Positions 27,201 through 34,204 of a DNA stretch of 64,000 nt are shown in pieces. Position 1 is the first letter of the stretch, and the number at the start of each line of letters is the position of its first letter. A program made the translations under genes and the position numbers. Location of the stretch: the NCBI RefSeq assembly GCF_041200175.1, contig NZ_CP165727.1, positions 3,013,501-3,077,500 of the forward strand. Direction: 5' to 3'. Under the pieces are notes generated by a model. It saw only the letters and a program-made list of their open reading frames with translations, was not told the origin of the DNA and ran no database searches. Origin of the DNA: Streptomyces sp. R33. GTDB lineage: Bacteria; Actinomycetota; Actinomycetes; Streptomycetales; Streptomycetaceae.

Positions 27201-27361
27201 GCCTGCGGCTCCTGGCCGGCGGCGCGAGCCAATGCGTCGGTGAGTACGGCCAGTTCGTCGGCTCGGCCGACGAACACCGGGCTGACAGATCTGGTCTCCA
27301 CGTCGCCGAGCATCGCACAGGATCCCGGGCCGACGGCACTCGTTATCGGTGCGCTCCTCAT
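24260..27361 (-). CDS. Large ATP-binding LuxR (LAL) transcriptional regulator
   Basis: A regulator of about 1,033 aa. The N-terminal AAA/STAND ATPase has Walker A GGEAGVGKTRL and Walker B VVLVLEDLHWADTS. A long TPR-like helical middle (about residues 400-940) follows. The C-terminal LuxR HTH is LTSRERDVLRLVAAGNSNRQIAEELFISPKTASVHVSNILAKLGVAGRGEAAALAHRL. LAL proteins activate secondary metabolism or sugar-use genes by inducer-dependent ATP-driven assembly, but no pathway is adjacent here. The start is uncertain: ATG at 27361 or ATG at 27313 (MLGDVETRSVSPVFVGR); neither has a strong RBS. Confidence 0.9.
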   Translation of the reverse strand: MRSAPITSAVGPGSCAMLGDVETRSVSPVFVGRADELAVLTDALARAAGQEPQAMLIGGEAGVGKTRLTEEFLCEAARRGAVVAVGGCVEIGAEGLPFAPFSTALRTLHRRLPGELAAAAAGQEDELARILPELGDTPRGPHDEESTARLFELTARMLERLAADRTVVLVLEDLHWADTSTRHLLSYLFRTLASGRLVVVATYRADDVHRRHPLRPLLAELDRLRTVQRIELPRFNRAEVRRQLAGILAAQPDEAFVDSVFDRSDGNAFFVEELAACRESGCRTGLTESLRDLLLVRVEVLPDAAQRVVRIVAEGGSTVEYPLLRAVAGLTEDELIEALRAAVGANILLATSDGDGYRFRHSLVREAVSDDLLPGERARVNRRYAEAMEADGSLIRAEERVIRLASYWYHANDAAKALPAVLAASVTARRRHAYSEQLRLLERALDLWESAPEEVRETLRPVDYTDVYPPCGCDPATTPLQRLDLLAEATVAARFGGEREHALKITKTALRLLEEDQDPLRAAWFWTERSRLVASLARGDGWEELAKAQQLVKGLPPSQVHAEVLVRAAGWGMLHNPGPGNIEAAERAVDYARMLGAEEIELNARITVGCLLTDSGEADHGLAEMQAVRERATELGLVMLAGRAHINLTSQLESMGRSHEAVELAEQGVELVKKSRLLDTEAWLSGNMAESLYNLGRWDEAAEAARRALSVGQSAAPRGSASARLSYLALARGEMTEATARLAAAHAHFGTHDSQPQHRIPLYRLAVGVAAGEGRIADVRAEIAEAVAHGFPLGHHRYAWPLLLAAASAEADVRGLPVADAGREAALDVLRAAARALATPVPVWTAHAEFFRAELLRAEDRDTADDWAAVEQAVRPLERPYLLARARHRLAEALLASGGCRETAAALLRGAYATADRLGSRRLREDLALLAQRARLPLTEADTPAALPAPDTDPVEALGLTSRERDVLRLVAAGNSNRQIAEELFISPKTASVHVSNILAKLGVAGRGEAAALAHRLRLFAPLSPAGAARPGV

Positions 27362-27393
27362 CACGTGCCGGTCCACGCGTTTCGCGGCGCGGG

Positions 27394-27561
27394 CTACGCG
27401 GCGCGGGTGAAGCGGCTTCGCTGCCCGCTCACCGGCCCTTCGGGTTCCTGGCTGCGGGAGGAGGCGCGGCGCGCCTTCTTGGCCTCCTGGACCCGGCGGT
27501 ACGCGTCGGCCTCGCGGATGAGGTCGGCGCGGCGGGCGGTGGCGATCTCGTACTCGAACAT
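27394..27561 (-). CDS. Small basic protein of 55 aa
   Basis: A short gene with ATG at 27561 behind AGGGAG (8 nt). It encodes a charged helical protein beginning MFEYEIATARRADLIREADAYRRVQEAKKARR, with a Ser/Arg-rich tail. I recognise this pattern from many Streptomyces small proteins of unknown function. No membrane segment. It lies 32 bp upstream of the LAL gene on the same strand and may be its co-transcribed leader gene. Confidence 0.68.
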   Translation of the reverse strand: MFEYEIATARRADLIREADAYRRVQEAKKARRASSRSQEPEGPVSGQRSRFTRAA

Positions 27562-27668
27562 CTCGTACTCCCTGGTCTGCGTTTCTCGGCACCTCGTTCG
27601 GTGTGATCCAAGATTCGCGTCCCAGGGGGTGCCGGCACATCGGGCGCATGCCGCATCTGTGCGGGGCG

Positions 27669-27698
27669 GGGGTCCTTAGGCCGCGGCCGAAGGACCCC
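27669..27698 (-). terminator. Hairpin downstream of the three-TM membrane protein gene
   Basis: GGGGTCCTT (27669-27677) pairs with AAGGACCCC (27690-27698) around a 12-nt loop that itself contains a palindrome. It lies between the membrane protein stop (27752) and the 55-aa gene. It is likely a terminator, although GGTCCTA-like copies in the same gap leave room for an operator role. Confidence 0.5.
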
Positions 27699-27751
27699 GG
27701 GTCGGACCGGGAGTGCCTAGGAGGGGGTCCTAGGCCGGCGGAACGGAGGTC

Positions 27752-28345
27752 CTATGCGGCCTTCGGGAGGGGAGCCAGGATGTCGAAGTACATGAGGCCG
27801 AAGAGCAGGACGCCCAGGGCGCCGAGCGCGACGGCGGCCCAGGAGACGGCGCGGACCCAGGTCGGGAGGGTGCGGCCGGGGGCGCCGAAGGCGGGGCGGG
27901 CCAGCACGAAGACGGCGAGGAGGAGGGCGAGCGTGGACAGGACGCCGTTGACGAGGGCGGTCATGTGCCAGGCGTCGCCGTACAGGGCCTGGATCTTCGC
28001 CTCGGTGGTGGCGGCGTTGACCGACTCGATCTGGCCCACGAGGGTCTGGCGCTCGGCTATGACGCGCGAGACCCAGCTGCCGCTGAGGGCGACGAGGCCG
28101 AGCCCGGCCGCGACGACGGCCGAGGCCCCGGCGCCGACGCCGTCGGACGCCTTCTCGGTGGCGTCGAGCTCGTCCTGGAACCCGTCCTCGAGCTCCTCGT
28201 CGGAGAGGGCGGCCCCGGCGGCGTCCGCGGCGGGGGCGTCCTTGAGCTCGGCCTTGGCCTCGGCGGCTTCGGTGGCCTTGGCGGCCTGGGGCTCGGCGGT
28301 GTCCGCTTCGGGAGCGGTCGGGTCGGCGGTCTTCGTGGTGTCCAT
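27752..28345 (-). CDS. Hypothetical membrane protein with acidic N-terminal tail
   Basis: A 197-aa protein not assigned to a known family. Residues 1-70 are Ala/Glu/Asp-rich and probably disordered. Three hydrophobic segments follow: GAGASAVVAAGLGLVALSGS, MTALVNGVLSTLALLLAVFV and AVSWAAVALGALGVLLFGLM. Between the first two is a soluble loop (VIAERQTLVGQIESVNAATTEAKIQALYGDAW). ATG at 28345 is chosen (MDTTKTADP); a GTG three codons upstream is possible. No enzymatic motif is visible. Confidence 0.7.
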   Translation of the reverse strand: MDTTKTADPTAPEADTAEPQAAKATEAAEAKAELKDAPAADAAGAALSDEELEDGFQDELDATEKASDGVGAGASAVVAAGLGLVALSGSWVSRVIAERQTLVGQIESVNAATTEAKIQALYGDAWHMTALVNGVLSTLALLLAVFVLARPAFGAPGRTLPTWVRAVSWAAVALGALGVLLFGLMYFDILAPLPKAA

Positions 28346-28412
28346 GCGGGGCACCGTAGGCGGCTTGTCTGAGAGGTTTCTGAGAATGCGCCGCCGCGGT
28401 CGGGCCGGGCCG

Positions 28413-28440
28413 GCCGCGGCCCCAGGACCGGGGCCGCGGC
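28413..28440 (-). terminator. Terminator hairpin after GNAT gene
   Basis: GCCGCGGCCCC (28413-28423) and its exact complement (28430-28440) with loop AGGACC, starting 9 bp past the stop of the acetyltransferase gene. No U-tract. Confidence 0.65.
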
Positions 28441-28448
28441 GGGTGGTG

Positions 28449-29003
28449 TCAGGCGGTGGGGGCCGGCGGCCACTCGTGGGCGAGGACGGCCCAGATCTCG
28501 GTGTTCTGGCGGACTCCCCGGTACGGGTAGGCCTCGCGCAGGACGCCTTCGCGGGTCATCCCGAGGCGCTCCGCGACGGCGAGGCTCTTCTTGTTGGCGG
28601 AGGAGGCGTGCCACTCGGCGCGGTGCATGCCGCGCTCGTGGAAGGCCCAGTCGATCAGGATGCGGCAGGCCTTGGTCACCAGGCCCCGGCCGGCCGCCGT
28701 CGGCTCCAGCCAGCAGCCGACCTCGCAGTTGCCCGACTCGGCGTCGAAGGTCCGGAAGAGGACCCCGCCGACGAGGGTGCCGCCGACCCGGATGCCGTAG
28801 ATCCGCCCGCCGTCGGCGGCCGTCTTCTGCCCGTACGTGGAGAGGAAGCCGCGCGCCGAGTCGAGGTCCGTGACGTAGTCGGCCAGGACGATGTGCTCGC
28901 CGATGTACTCCCGGCCGCGGTCCATGTGCGCCAGGAACTCCTCGGCGTGCCACACCTCCAGCGGAAACAGCTGGGCGTCGTCGGCGAGGTCTATCGAGAA
29001 CAT
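28449..29003 (-). CDS. GNAT acetyltransferase, RimJ/RimL-like
   Basis: A 184-aa acetyltransferase of the ribosomal-protein-acetylating type. Landmarks are GGTLVGGVLFRTFDAESGNCEVGCWLEPTAAGRGLVTKACRILIDWAFHERGMHRAEWHASSANKKSLAVAERLGMTREGVLREAYPYRG; the AAGRGLVTKA loop binds acetyl-CoA and SANKKSLAVAERLGM is the conserved motif-B region. ATG at 29003 has AAGGAAG upstream. It lies 39 bp downstream of the MMPL transporter gene on the same strand, so co-transcription is likely. The acceptor may be a ribosomal protein or a small amine. Confidence 0.87.
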   Translation of the reverse strand: MFSIDLADDAQLFPLEVWHAEEFLAHMDRGREYIGEHIVLADYVTDLDSARGFLSTYGQKTAADGGRIYGIRVGGTLVGGVLFRTFDAESGNCEVGCWLEPTAAGRGLVTKACRILIDWAFHERGMHRAEWHASSANKKSLAVAERLGMTREGVLREAYPYRGVRQNTEIWAVLAHEWPPAPTA

Positions 29004-29042
29004 GCGGCTTCTTCCTTGGGTCTCATACGGCGGTTTGCCGGG

Positions 29043-31292
29043 TCACCGGGATGCTGTGGCGGGCTCGGCTCCGTCCTCGCTCGTGGCGGAGCCGGCACCG
29101 GGTCGCTGCGCGGGAAGTGTCGCATGCGGACGGCGCTCGGGGGGCTCGATGCTGATCTTGGGCAGCCGTCGGTCCAGCCAGGCGGGCAGCCACCAGTTGG
29201 CGCCGCCGAGCATGTGCATCAGCGCCGGGACGAGGAGGGTGCGCAGCACGAAGGCGTCGAGGGCGACGGCCGCGGCGAGCGCGATGCCGAACATCGCGAT
29301 GATCCGGTCGCCGCTGAGCACGAAGGCCAGGAAGACGGAGATCATGATGACCGCCGCGGAGTTGATCACCCGGCTGGTCTCGGCGAGGCCCACGCGCACG
29401 GCCCGCCGGTTGTCGCCCGTCTCCAGCCACTCCTCGTACATCCGGCTGACCAGGAACACCTGGTAGTCCATGGACAGTCCGAAGAGGACGGACACCATGA
29501 TCACCGGAAGGAAGGGCTCGATCGGGCCGGCGCTGCCCAGGCCCAGCAGCTCGCTGCCCCAGCCCCACTGGAAGATCGCGACGACGACGCCGAAGGAGGA
29601 GGCGACGGCCGCGACGTTCATGGCGGCCGCCTTGAGGGGAATGCCCAGGGAGCGGAAAGCCAGCAGCAGGAGGACGCAGCCGAGGGTGATCACCACCCCG
29701 ACGAACAGCGGCAGTTTCCCGACGATGACGTCGGCGAAGTCGTCGTAGCCCGCGGTCACACCGCCGACGTGGACGTCCATGGTGTTGCCGCGCCCGGCGC
29801 CCGGGATGATCTCCTCGCGCAGCTTCGTGACGAGCTCGCTCGTGGCCCGGGACTGCGGGGCGGAGTCCGGTACGACCGTCACGACGGCCGTGTCCCCGCT
29901 CCGGTTGAAGACGGCCGGGCCGGCGGCGGCGACGCCCTCGGTCGTCCGGAGCGCCTCGGCCAGGTGGTCGACGGCGAGCCGGTCCCCCGCGCCGTCGAGG
30001 CGGGAGACGACGGTGAGCGGGCCGTTCATGCCGGGCCCGAAACCGTCGGCGAGCAGGTCGTAGGCCTGCCGGGTGGTGGAACCGGCGGGGTTGTTGCCCT
30101 GGTCGGAGGTGCCCAGGTGGAGGGAGAAGGTGGGCAGCGCCAGCACCGCCATGACCAGTGCCGCGACGGCGCCGAGCAGTTTGGGGTGCCGCTCCACGAA
30201 GGCGGACCAGCGGGCGGCGAACCCGGTGGGCGTCTCGGGTCGCGGGCCCTCGGCCGCGAGCCTGCGGCGCTCGCGTCGCGAGAGGGCGCGCATGCCGATG
30301 TACGAGAGGAGGGCGGGCAGCAGCGTGACCGAGGCGGCGACCGTCAGCACCACCGATAGGGAGGCGGCTATCGCGACGCCGTTCAGGAAGTTCAGCCGCA
30401 GCACCAGCATGCCGAGCAGCGCTATGCAGACGGTGGCCCCGGCGAAGACGACGGCCCGGCCGGTGGTGGCGACGGCCCGCTCGGCCGCCTCCTCGACGGG
30501 CAGGCCGCGCATGAGGCCCTTGCGGTGCCGGGTCACGATGAACAGCGCGTAGTCGATGCCCACGCCGAGCCCGACGAGGGTGCCGAGCATCGGCGCGAAG
30601 TCGGCGACGGGCATGGCGTGCCCGAGCAGCGTGATGCCGAAGTAGGCGGTGCCGACGCTGACCAGGGCGGTCGCGATGGGCAGGAGGCTCGCGGCGAGCG
30701 AGCCGAAGGCCAGGAAGAGGACGAGGGCCGCGACGGCCACGCCGATGACCTCGGCGACGTGCGCGGTGGGCGCCTCGGTCAGGGCGATCGCCCGGCCGCC
30801 GAGCTCGACTTGCAGGCCGTCCGCCTCGGTGGTGGGGTTCTTCGCGGCGTCGACGACGGCCTCTGCCTGCGCCTTGGGCACGGAGTCGGCCTGCCGGTCG
30901 AACGTCACCACGGCGAAGGCGGTGCGCCCGTCGGGGCTGATCTGCGCGGCGCTCTCGGGCCCGGCTCCGTAGGGGCCGGCGACCGAACCGACGCCGGGGA
31001 GCGCGGCGATGGCGTCGAGCGCCTTGGTCATGCGCTGCTCGACGTCGGGAGTACGGACGCTCTGATGCTCCGGGGCCCGCCACACGATGGTGTCGGTGTC
31101 ACCGCCGTGGCCGTGGAAGCCCGCCCGGAGGAGGGCATGGGCGCGGCTGGACTCGGTGCCGGGGACCTCGTAGTCGTTGGAGAACGCCGATCCGGCGGTC
31201 CCTGCCGAGGCGGCGGCGGCGCCGAGCGCGAGCAGCCACAGGAGAACGGCTACCAGCCGGTGCCGCAGGCACCACCGTGCGATCGCTGCCAA
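29043..31292 (-). CDS. MMPL-family RND transporter
   Basis: A membrane protein of about 749 aa made of two RND-like halves, each with one TM, a large extracytoplasmic loop and five further TMs. Key segments are ARPLAAIARWCLRHRLVAVLLWLLAL (TM1), VGLGVGIDYALFIVTRHRKGLMRG (Asp in TM4, proton relay) and LFGLSMDYQVFLVSRMYEEW with its second-half counterpart. The family exports lipids or hydrophobic compounds; no MmpS partner or polyketide genes are adjacent. A TTG at 31292 with AGGGAG 8 nt upstream is chosen, because the upstream in-frame sequence to 31418 is low-complexity. The following GNAT gene is probably in the same operon. Confidence 0.88.
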   Translation of the reverse strand: MAAIARWCLRHRLVAVLLWLLALGAAAASAGTAGSAFSNDYEVPGTESSRAHALLRAGFHGHGGDTDTIVWRAPEHQSVRTPDVEQRMTKALDAIAALPGVGSVAGPYGAGPESAAQISPDGRTAFAVVTFDRQADSVPKAQAEAVVDAAKNPTTEADGLQVELGGRAIALTEAPTAHVAEVIGVAVAALVLFLAFGSLAASLLPIATALVSVGTAYFGITLLGHAMPVADFAPMLGTLVGLGVGIDYALFIVTRHRKGLMRGLPVEEAAERAVATTGRAVVFAGATVCIALLGMLVLRLNFLNGVAIAASLSVVLTVAASVTLLPALLSYIGMRALSRRERRRLAAEGPRPETPTGFAARWSAFVERHPKLLGAVAALVMAVLALPTFSLHLGTSDQGNNPAGSTTRQAYDLLADGFGPGMNGPLTVVSRLDGAGDRLAVDHLAEALRTTEGVAAAGPAVFNRSGDTAVVTVVPDSAPQSRATSELVTKLREEIIPGAGRGNTMDVHVGGVTAGYDDFADVIVGKLPLFVGVVITLGCVLLLLAFRSLGIPLKAAAMNVAAVASSFGVVVAIFQWGWGSELLGLGSAGPIEPFLPVIMVSVLFGLSMDYQVFLVSRMYEEWLETGDNRRAVRVGLAETSRVINSAAVIMISVFLAFVLSGDRIIAMFGIALAAAVALDAFVLRTLLVPALMHMLGGANWWLPAWLDRRLPKISIEPPERRPHATLPAQRPGAGSATSEDGAEPATASR

Positions 31293-31479
31293 CGGACGTG
31301 CTCCCTGGTGGTTCGGATCTTCACCGGGAGCTGCCCGACGCAAAGACACTGGAACTCGTGAAGGCCGGCGGCCCGGGGGATCGCCCCGGGATTCGGCCAA
31401 GAAGGTATACACCGCCACGATCCCAGCGTTTCGTGATCGTTGGCCCCTTTCGTGTGCATCGTCACAGGGGCGTGGAGCG

Positions 31480-31539
31480 GTGCGGGACCAAGGTCATCCG
31501 CTCGACGGGGTGCGGGACCAAGGTCATCCGCTCGACGGG
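31480..31539. repeat. Perfect 30-bp tandem duplication spanning the cupin gene stop
   Basis: Positions 31480-31509 and 31510-31539 are identical. The second copy contains the last codons and stop (31524-31526) of the minus-strand cupin gene; the first carries a spare copy of the same 3' end beyond the stop. Confidence 0.9.
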
Positions 31540-31913
31540 CCGTCCGGCTCGTCGGCCCGGTAGCCCGGGACGGAGGGCCACCTGACGGTGAGTACCACCG
31601 CGTCCTCCTCCGCGTACCAGGAGTGGTCGACCCCGCGGCCCCAGACGACGTAGTCCCCCTGCTCGGCGAGGACGACGGTGCGGCCCGGGAACTCCAGCCG
31701 GAAACGCCCGCTGATCAGCACCTGCAGCGCGGTGCGCTCCTCGCCCCGCACCCACTGGGCCCGCTCGTCGCCCTTCGGGTGGACTCCCCACTTGATCTCC
31801 ACGTCCTTGCTGTGGCGCGGATCGGCGGGGTCCTTGAAGTGCCCGAGGAGCCAGCCGCGGTCGGTGGCGGCGTCCGGGGTGGCCTTGCCGGTGTAGATGG
31901 AGTCGTCGTTCAC
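31524..31913 (-). CDS. Cupin-domain signal-peptidase-I-like protein
   Basis: A 129-aa single-cupin protein. VEIKWGVHPKGDERAQWVRGEERTALQVLISGRFRLEFPGRTVVLAEQGDYVVWGRGVDHSWYAEEDAVVLTVRWPS follows the double-stranded beta-helix pattern, with a terminal His in VDHSWYA that may bind metal. Similar Streptomyces proteins are annotated loosely as signal peptidase I or cupin proteins. GTG at 31913 lacks an RBS, and the transcript may be leaderless. It is divergent from the GNAT gene at 31969. The substrate is unknown. The 3' end lies in a 30-bp tandem duplication. Confidence 0.7.
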   Translation of the reverse strand: MNDDSIYTGKATPDAATDRGWLLGHFKDPADPRHSKDVEIKWGVHPKGDERAQWVRGEERTALQVLISGRFRLEFPGRTVVLAEQGDYVVWGRGVDHSWYAEEDAVVLTVRWPSVPGYRADEPDGPSSG

Positions 31914-31968
31914 GGGGGTGAGGCTAATGCAGTTGTGCGGGCGGGCGGACAGCTGGTGATCTGGGCCG

Positions 31969-32772
31969 ATGACGATGGAACCTGACGAACTGCTGAAGGT
32001 ACGGGACCGGTACGACCGGGAGATGCGCCGCGACGCGCTGCCGGACGCCGCCGAGGCCAGGGTGGACCGCGTGGGGGCGGTGGTACGGCAGACCGCGCCC
32101 GGGCAGGGGTGGAACGGCGTGCTCTGGTCGGACCTCGACGAGGAGACTGCGGACGCGGAGATCGCGGCGCAGGTGGCGTACTTCGCGGGGCGCGGGGCCG
32201 GCGACTTCGAGTGGAAGCTGTACGACCACGACCGGCCGGCGGATCTCGGGGACCGGCTGCGCGCGGCGGGCTTCGTCCCGGAGCCGGCCGAGACCCTGCT
32301 GGTGGGGCGGGTGGACGAGCTCGCCGCACTGCCGGTGGATCCGCCGGAGGGGATCACCCTGCGGGTGGTGACGGACGAGGCGGGCGTCGACCTGATGATG
32401 GACGTCCACGCGAAGGCCTTCGGAACGGAGCGCCCCAGGATCCGGCACCTGCTGCTCACCCTGCTGGAGGAAGAGCCGGAGACCATCGCGGCGGTGGTGG
32501 CGATGGCCGGGGACACCCCGGTCAGCGCGGCCCGCATGGAGATGCGCCCGGGCTCCTCCTTCGCGGGCCTCTGGGGCGGCGGCACCCTCCCCGAGTGGCG
32601 CGGCCGGGGCATCTACCGCCTCCTGGTCGCCCACCGGGCCCGCATCGCAGCGGAGCGCGGCATCCGCCACCTCCAGGTGGACGCGTCGGACGACAGCCGC
32701 CCGATCCTGGAACGCCTCGGCTTCACTCGCCTGGGCACGACGGTCCCGTACGTCTGGACCGGAACCGCGTAA
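31969..32772 (+). CDS. GNAT-family acetyltransferase (267 aa)
   Basis: A two-part GNAT protein. Residues about 1-115 form a degenerate N-terminal half, and the C-terminal domain carries FAGLWGGGTLPEWRGRGIYRLLVAHRARIAAERGIRHLQVDASDDSRPILERLGF, with acetyl-CoA loop RGRGIYR. ATG at 31969 is used; ATG at 31975 is equally possible, since neither has a clear RBS. It is divergent from the cupin gene across 55 bp. The substrate cannot be predicted. The DinB gene follows on the same strand after about 105 bp. Confidence 0.85.
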   Translation: MTMEPDELLKVRDRYDREMRRDALPDAAEARVDRVGAVVRQTAPGQGWNGVLWSDLDEETADAEIAAQVAYFAGRGAGDFEWKLYDHDRPADLGDRLRAAGFVPEPAETLLVGRVDELAALPVDPPEGITLRVVTDEAGVDLMMDVHAKAFGTERPRIRHLLLTLLEEEPETIAAVVAMAGDTPVSAARMEMRPGSSFAGLWGGGTLPEWRGRGIYRLLVAHRARIAAERGIRHLQVDASDDSRPILERLGFTRLGTTVPYVWTGTA

Positions 32773-32794
32773 CCGCCCCGCCGCGCCTCGTCCC

Positions 32795-32813
32795 GTCCAG
32801 TCCAGTCCAGTCC
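32795..32813 (+). repeat. Short GTCCA tandem repeat
   Basis: Three copies of GTCCA plus a partial fourth in the gap between the GNAT and DinB genes. A possible slippage-prone microrepeat. Confidence 0.5.
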
Positions 32814-32876
32814 CGGCGAGCACGCCCACCTGCCCCCGGCCTTCCGGCCCCGGCGCCTTCCCGGCAAGATCACCCC

Positions 32877-33377
32877 ATGGAACGCATGGGACCACCTCTG
32901 ACCGGCGACGAGCGCGAGACGCTGCGCGCGTACCTCGACTACCACCGGGCCACCCTCGCCTGGAAGTGCGAGGGCCTCACCGACGAGGAGCTGCGGCGCC
33001 CCTCGTCACCGCCGTCGACCCTCTCCCTGCTGGGCCTGGTCCGGCACATGGGCGAGGTCGAGCGGCACTGGTTCCGCCGCACCCTGAACGGCGAGGAGCT
33101 TCCCCACCTCTGGTCCGACACCCACGACTTCCAGGCCGCCTACGACGCCTCCGGCGCCACCCGCGAGGAGGCCTTCGCCGCCTGGGAGACGGAGGTCGCG
33201 CACGCCCGCCGCATCGAGGCGGCCGCCGAGTCCCTCGACGTGACGGCGTACGTGCCCAGCTGGAAGGAGGAGGCCTCGCTGCGCCTCGTCATGCTCCACC
33301 TGATCCACGAGTACGCCCGCCACAACGGCCACGCCGACTTCCTGCGCGAGGCCATCGACGGCGCCACCGGAGCCTGA
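32877..33377 (+). CDS. DinB/DUF664-family protein (mycothiol-dependent enzyme fold)
   Basis: A 166-aa four-helix protein of the DinB/DUF664 family. Residues LRAYLDYHRATLAWKCEGLTDEELRRPSSPPSTLSLLGLVRHMGEVERHWFRRTLNG and LRLVMLHLIHEYARHNGHADFLREAIDG are present. The three metal-ligand histidines of the family are RHMGEVE, HEYARH and the last HNGH. In actinobacteria these proteins are often mycothiol S-transferases or related thiol enzymes; the exact activity is unknown. ATG at 32877 starts MERMGPPLTGDERETL. Confidence 0.87.
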   Translation: MERMGPPLTGDERETLRAYLDYHRATLAWKCEGLTDEELRRPSSPPSTLSLLGLVRHMGEVERHWFRRTLNGEELPHLWSDTHDFQAAYDASGATREEAFAAWETEVAHARRIEAAAESLDVTAYVPSWKEEASLRLVMLHLIHEYARHNGHADFLREAIDGATGA

Positions 33378-33403
33378 GGCACCCGGCGGGACCGCCACGT
33401 CCG

Positions 33404-34138
33404 TCAGGCGGCCCGCCAGTAGCCCAGACCGTTCACGCGCTGCTTCGGCAGGGCCAGTTCCTTGCGCAGGTACGCCGTCAGCGTCCGGGTCGTCTCCGTG
33501 TCGCAGGCGAGCCAGACGTACGCCGACGCCGGGTCCGCGACGAGCTCCGGGAGCTGCGCCTTCACCAGGTCCACCAGCGCCGAGCCCGCACGCCCGACCC
33601 GCCTGATCTCGTGGCGGGCCGGGTCCAGCCGTACCGGCAGGTCGGCGTCGGAGGCGTGCTGCGTCTCCAGCCAGATCGTCGCGGGGGTCTGCGGGTAGGC
33701 GTCCAGCAGGGAGTTGATCGCCGGGACCGAGGCAGGGTCGCCGATCACCAGCAGGCGCTCGGGTTCGGGCGCCGGGGCGGTGAAACCGGTCCCCTGGACG
33801 GTGGCCTCGATGGTGTCGCCCGGCTTCGCGTCCCGCGCCCACGCACTCGCGGCGCCTTCGTGGAGCGCGAACTCCAGGCTGAACGTTCCCGCCGCCTGGT
33901 CCGGGTCGACCAGGGTGAACGCCCGCGTGTGCGGCTTGCCCGCGCTCTCGAACCACAGCCGCACCCACATCGTCGGGTGGAGCGACTCGCCGGCCGCCGC
34001 GAGCAGTCCGCCGTCCGTCACGTGCACACGACGGTAGTGCTCCGTGACGTCCTCCGCGCCCGTGACCGTGAACGTGAAGTCCTTGCCCCGCAGCAGCCGA
34101 AGGACCACGCCCTCCCAGCCCTTGCCGACGCCTGCCAT
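33404..34138 (-). CDS. Siderophore-interacting protein (FAD ferric-siderophore reductase, SIP/ViuB-like)
   Basis: A 244-aa flavoprotein of the SIP family. The FAD site is KPHTRAFTLVDPDQAAGTFSLEFALHE; the NAD(P)H part includes RLLVIGDPASVPAINSLLDAYP and WLACDTETTRTLTAYLRKELALPKQRVNGLGYWRA, the diagnostic C-terminus. It should reduce imported Fe(III)-siderophore in the cytoplasm to release iron. ATG at 34138. The promoter contains a 19-bp iron box shared with the divergent acylase operon, so expression should rise when iron is low. Confidence 0.93.
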   Translation of the reverse strand: MAGVGKGWEGVVLRLLRGKDFTFTVTGAEDVTEHYRRVHVTDGGLLAAAGESLHPTMWVRLWFESAGKPHTRAFTLVDPDQAAGTFSLEFALHEGAASAWARDAKPGDTIEATVQGTGFTAPAPEPERLLVIGDPASVPAINSLLDAYPQTPATIWLETQHASDADLPVRLDPARHEIRRVGRAGSALVDLVKAQLPELVADPASAYVWLACDTETTRTLTAYLRKELALPKQRVNGLGYWRAA

Positions 34139-34163
34139 GTGCGACCACCCCTCCCTTGAGCCC

Positions 34164-34191
34164 TATAGTTAGGGCAGCCTAACCTAACGCA
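34164..34191. promoter_or_regulatory. Iron box (IdeR/DmdR1-type operator) in a divergent promoter
   Basis: On the minus strand, 34187-34169 reads TTAGGTTAGGCTGCCCTAA, 17 of 19 identical to the IdeR/DmdR consensus TTAGGTTAGGCTAACCTAA. For the reductase gene the box lies between a -35-like TTGCGT (34191-34186) and a -10-like ACTATA. On the plus strand a -10-like TATAGT (34164-34169) places the acylase transcription start inside the box. One operator could repress both directions. Confidence 0.85.
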
Positions 34192-34204
34192 ATGGGGGAT
34201 GAGT

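Noticed and set aside
24317..27679. A 1,120-residue plus-strand frame opposite the LAL gene
   Set aside because: Gly/Val/Gln-rich nonsense composition; the minus strand has Walker A/B and a LuxR HTH.
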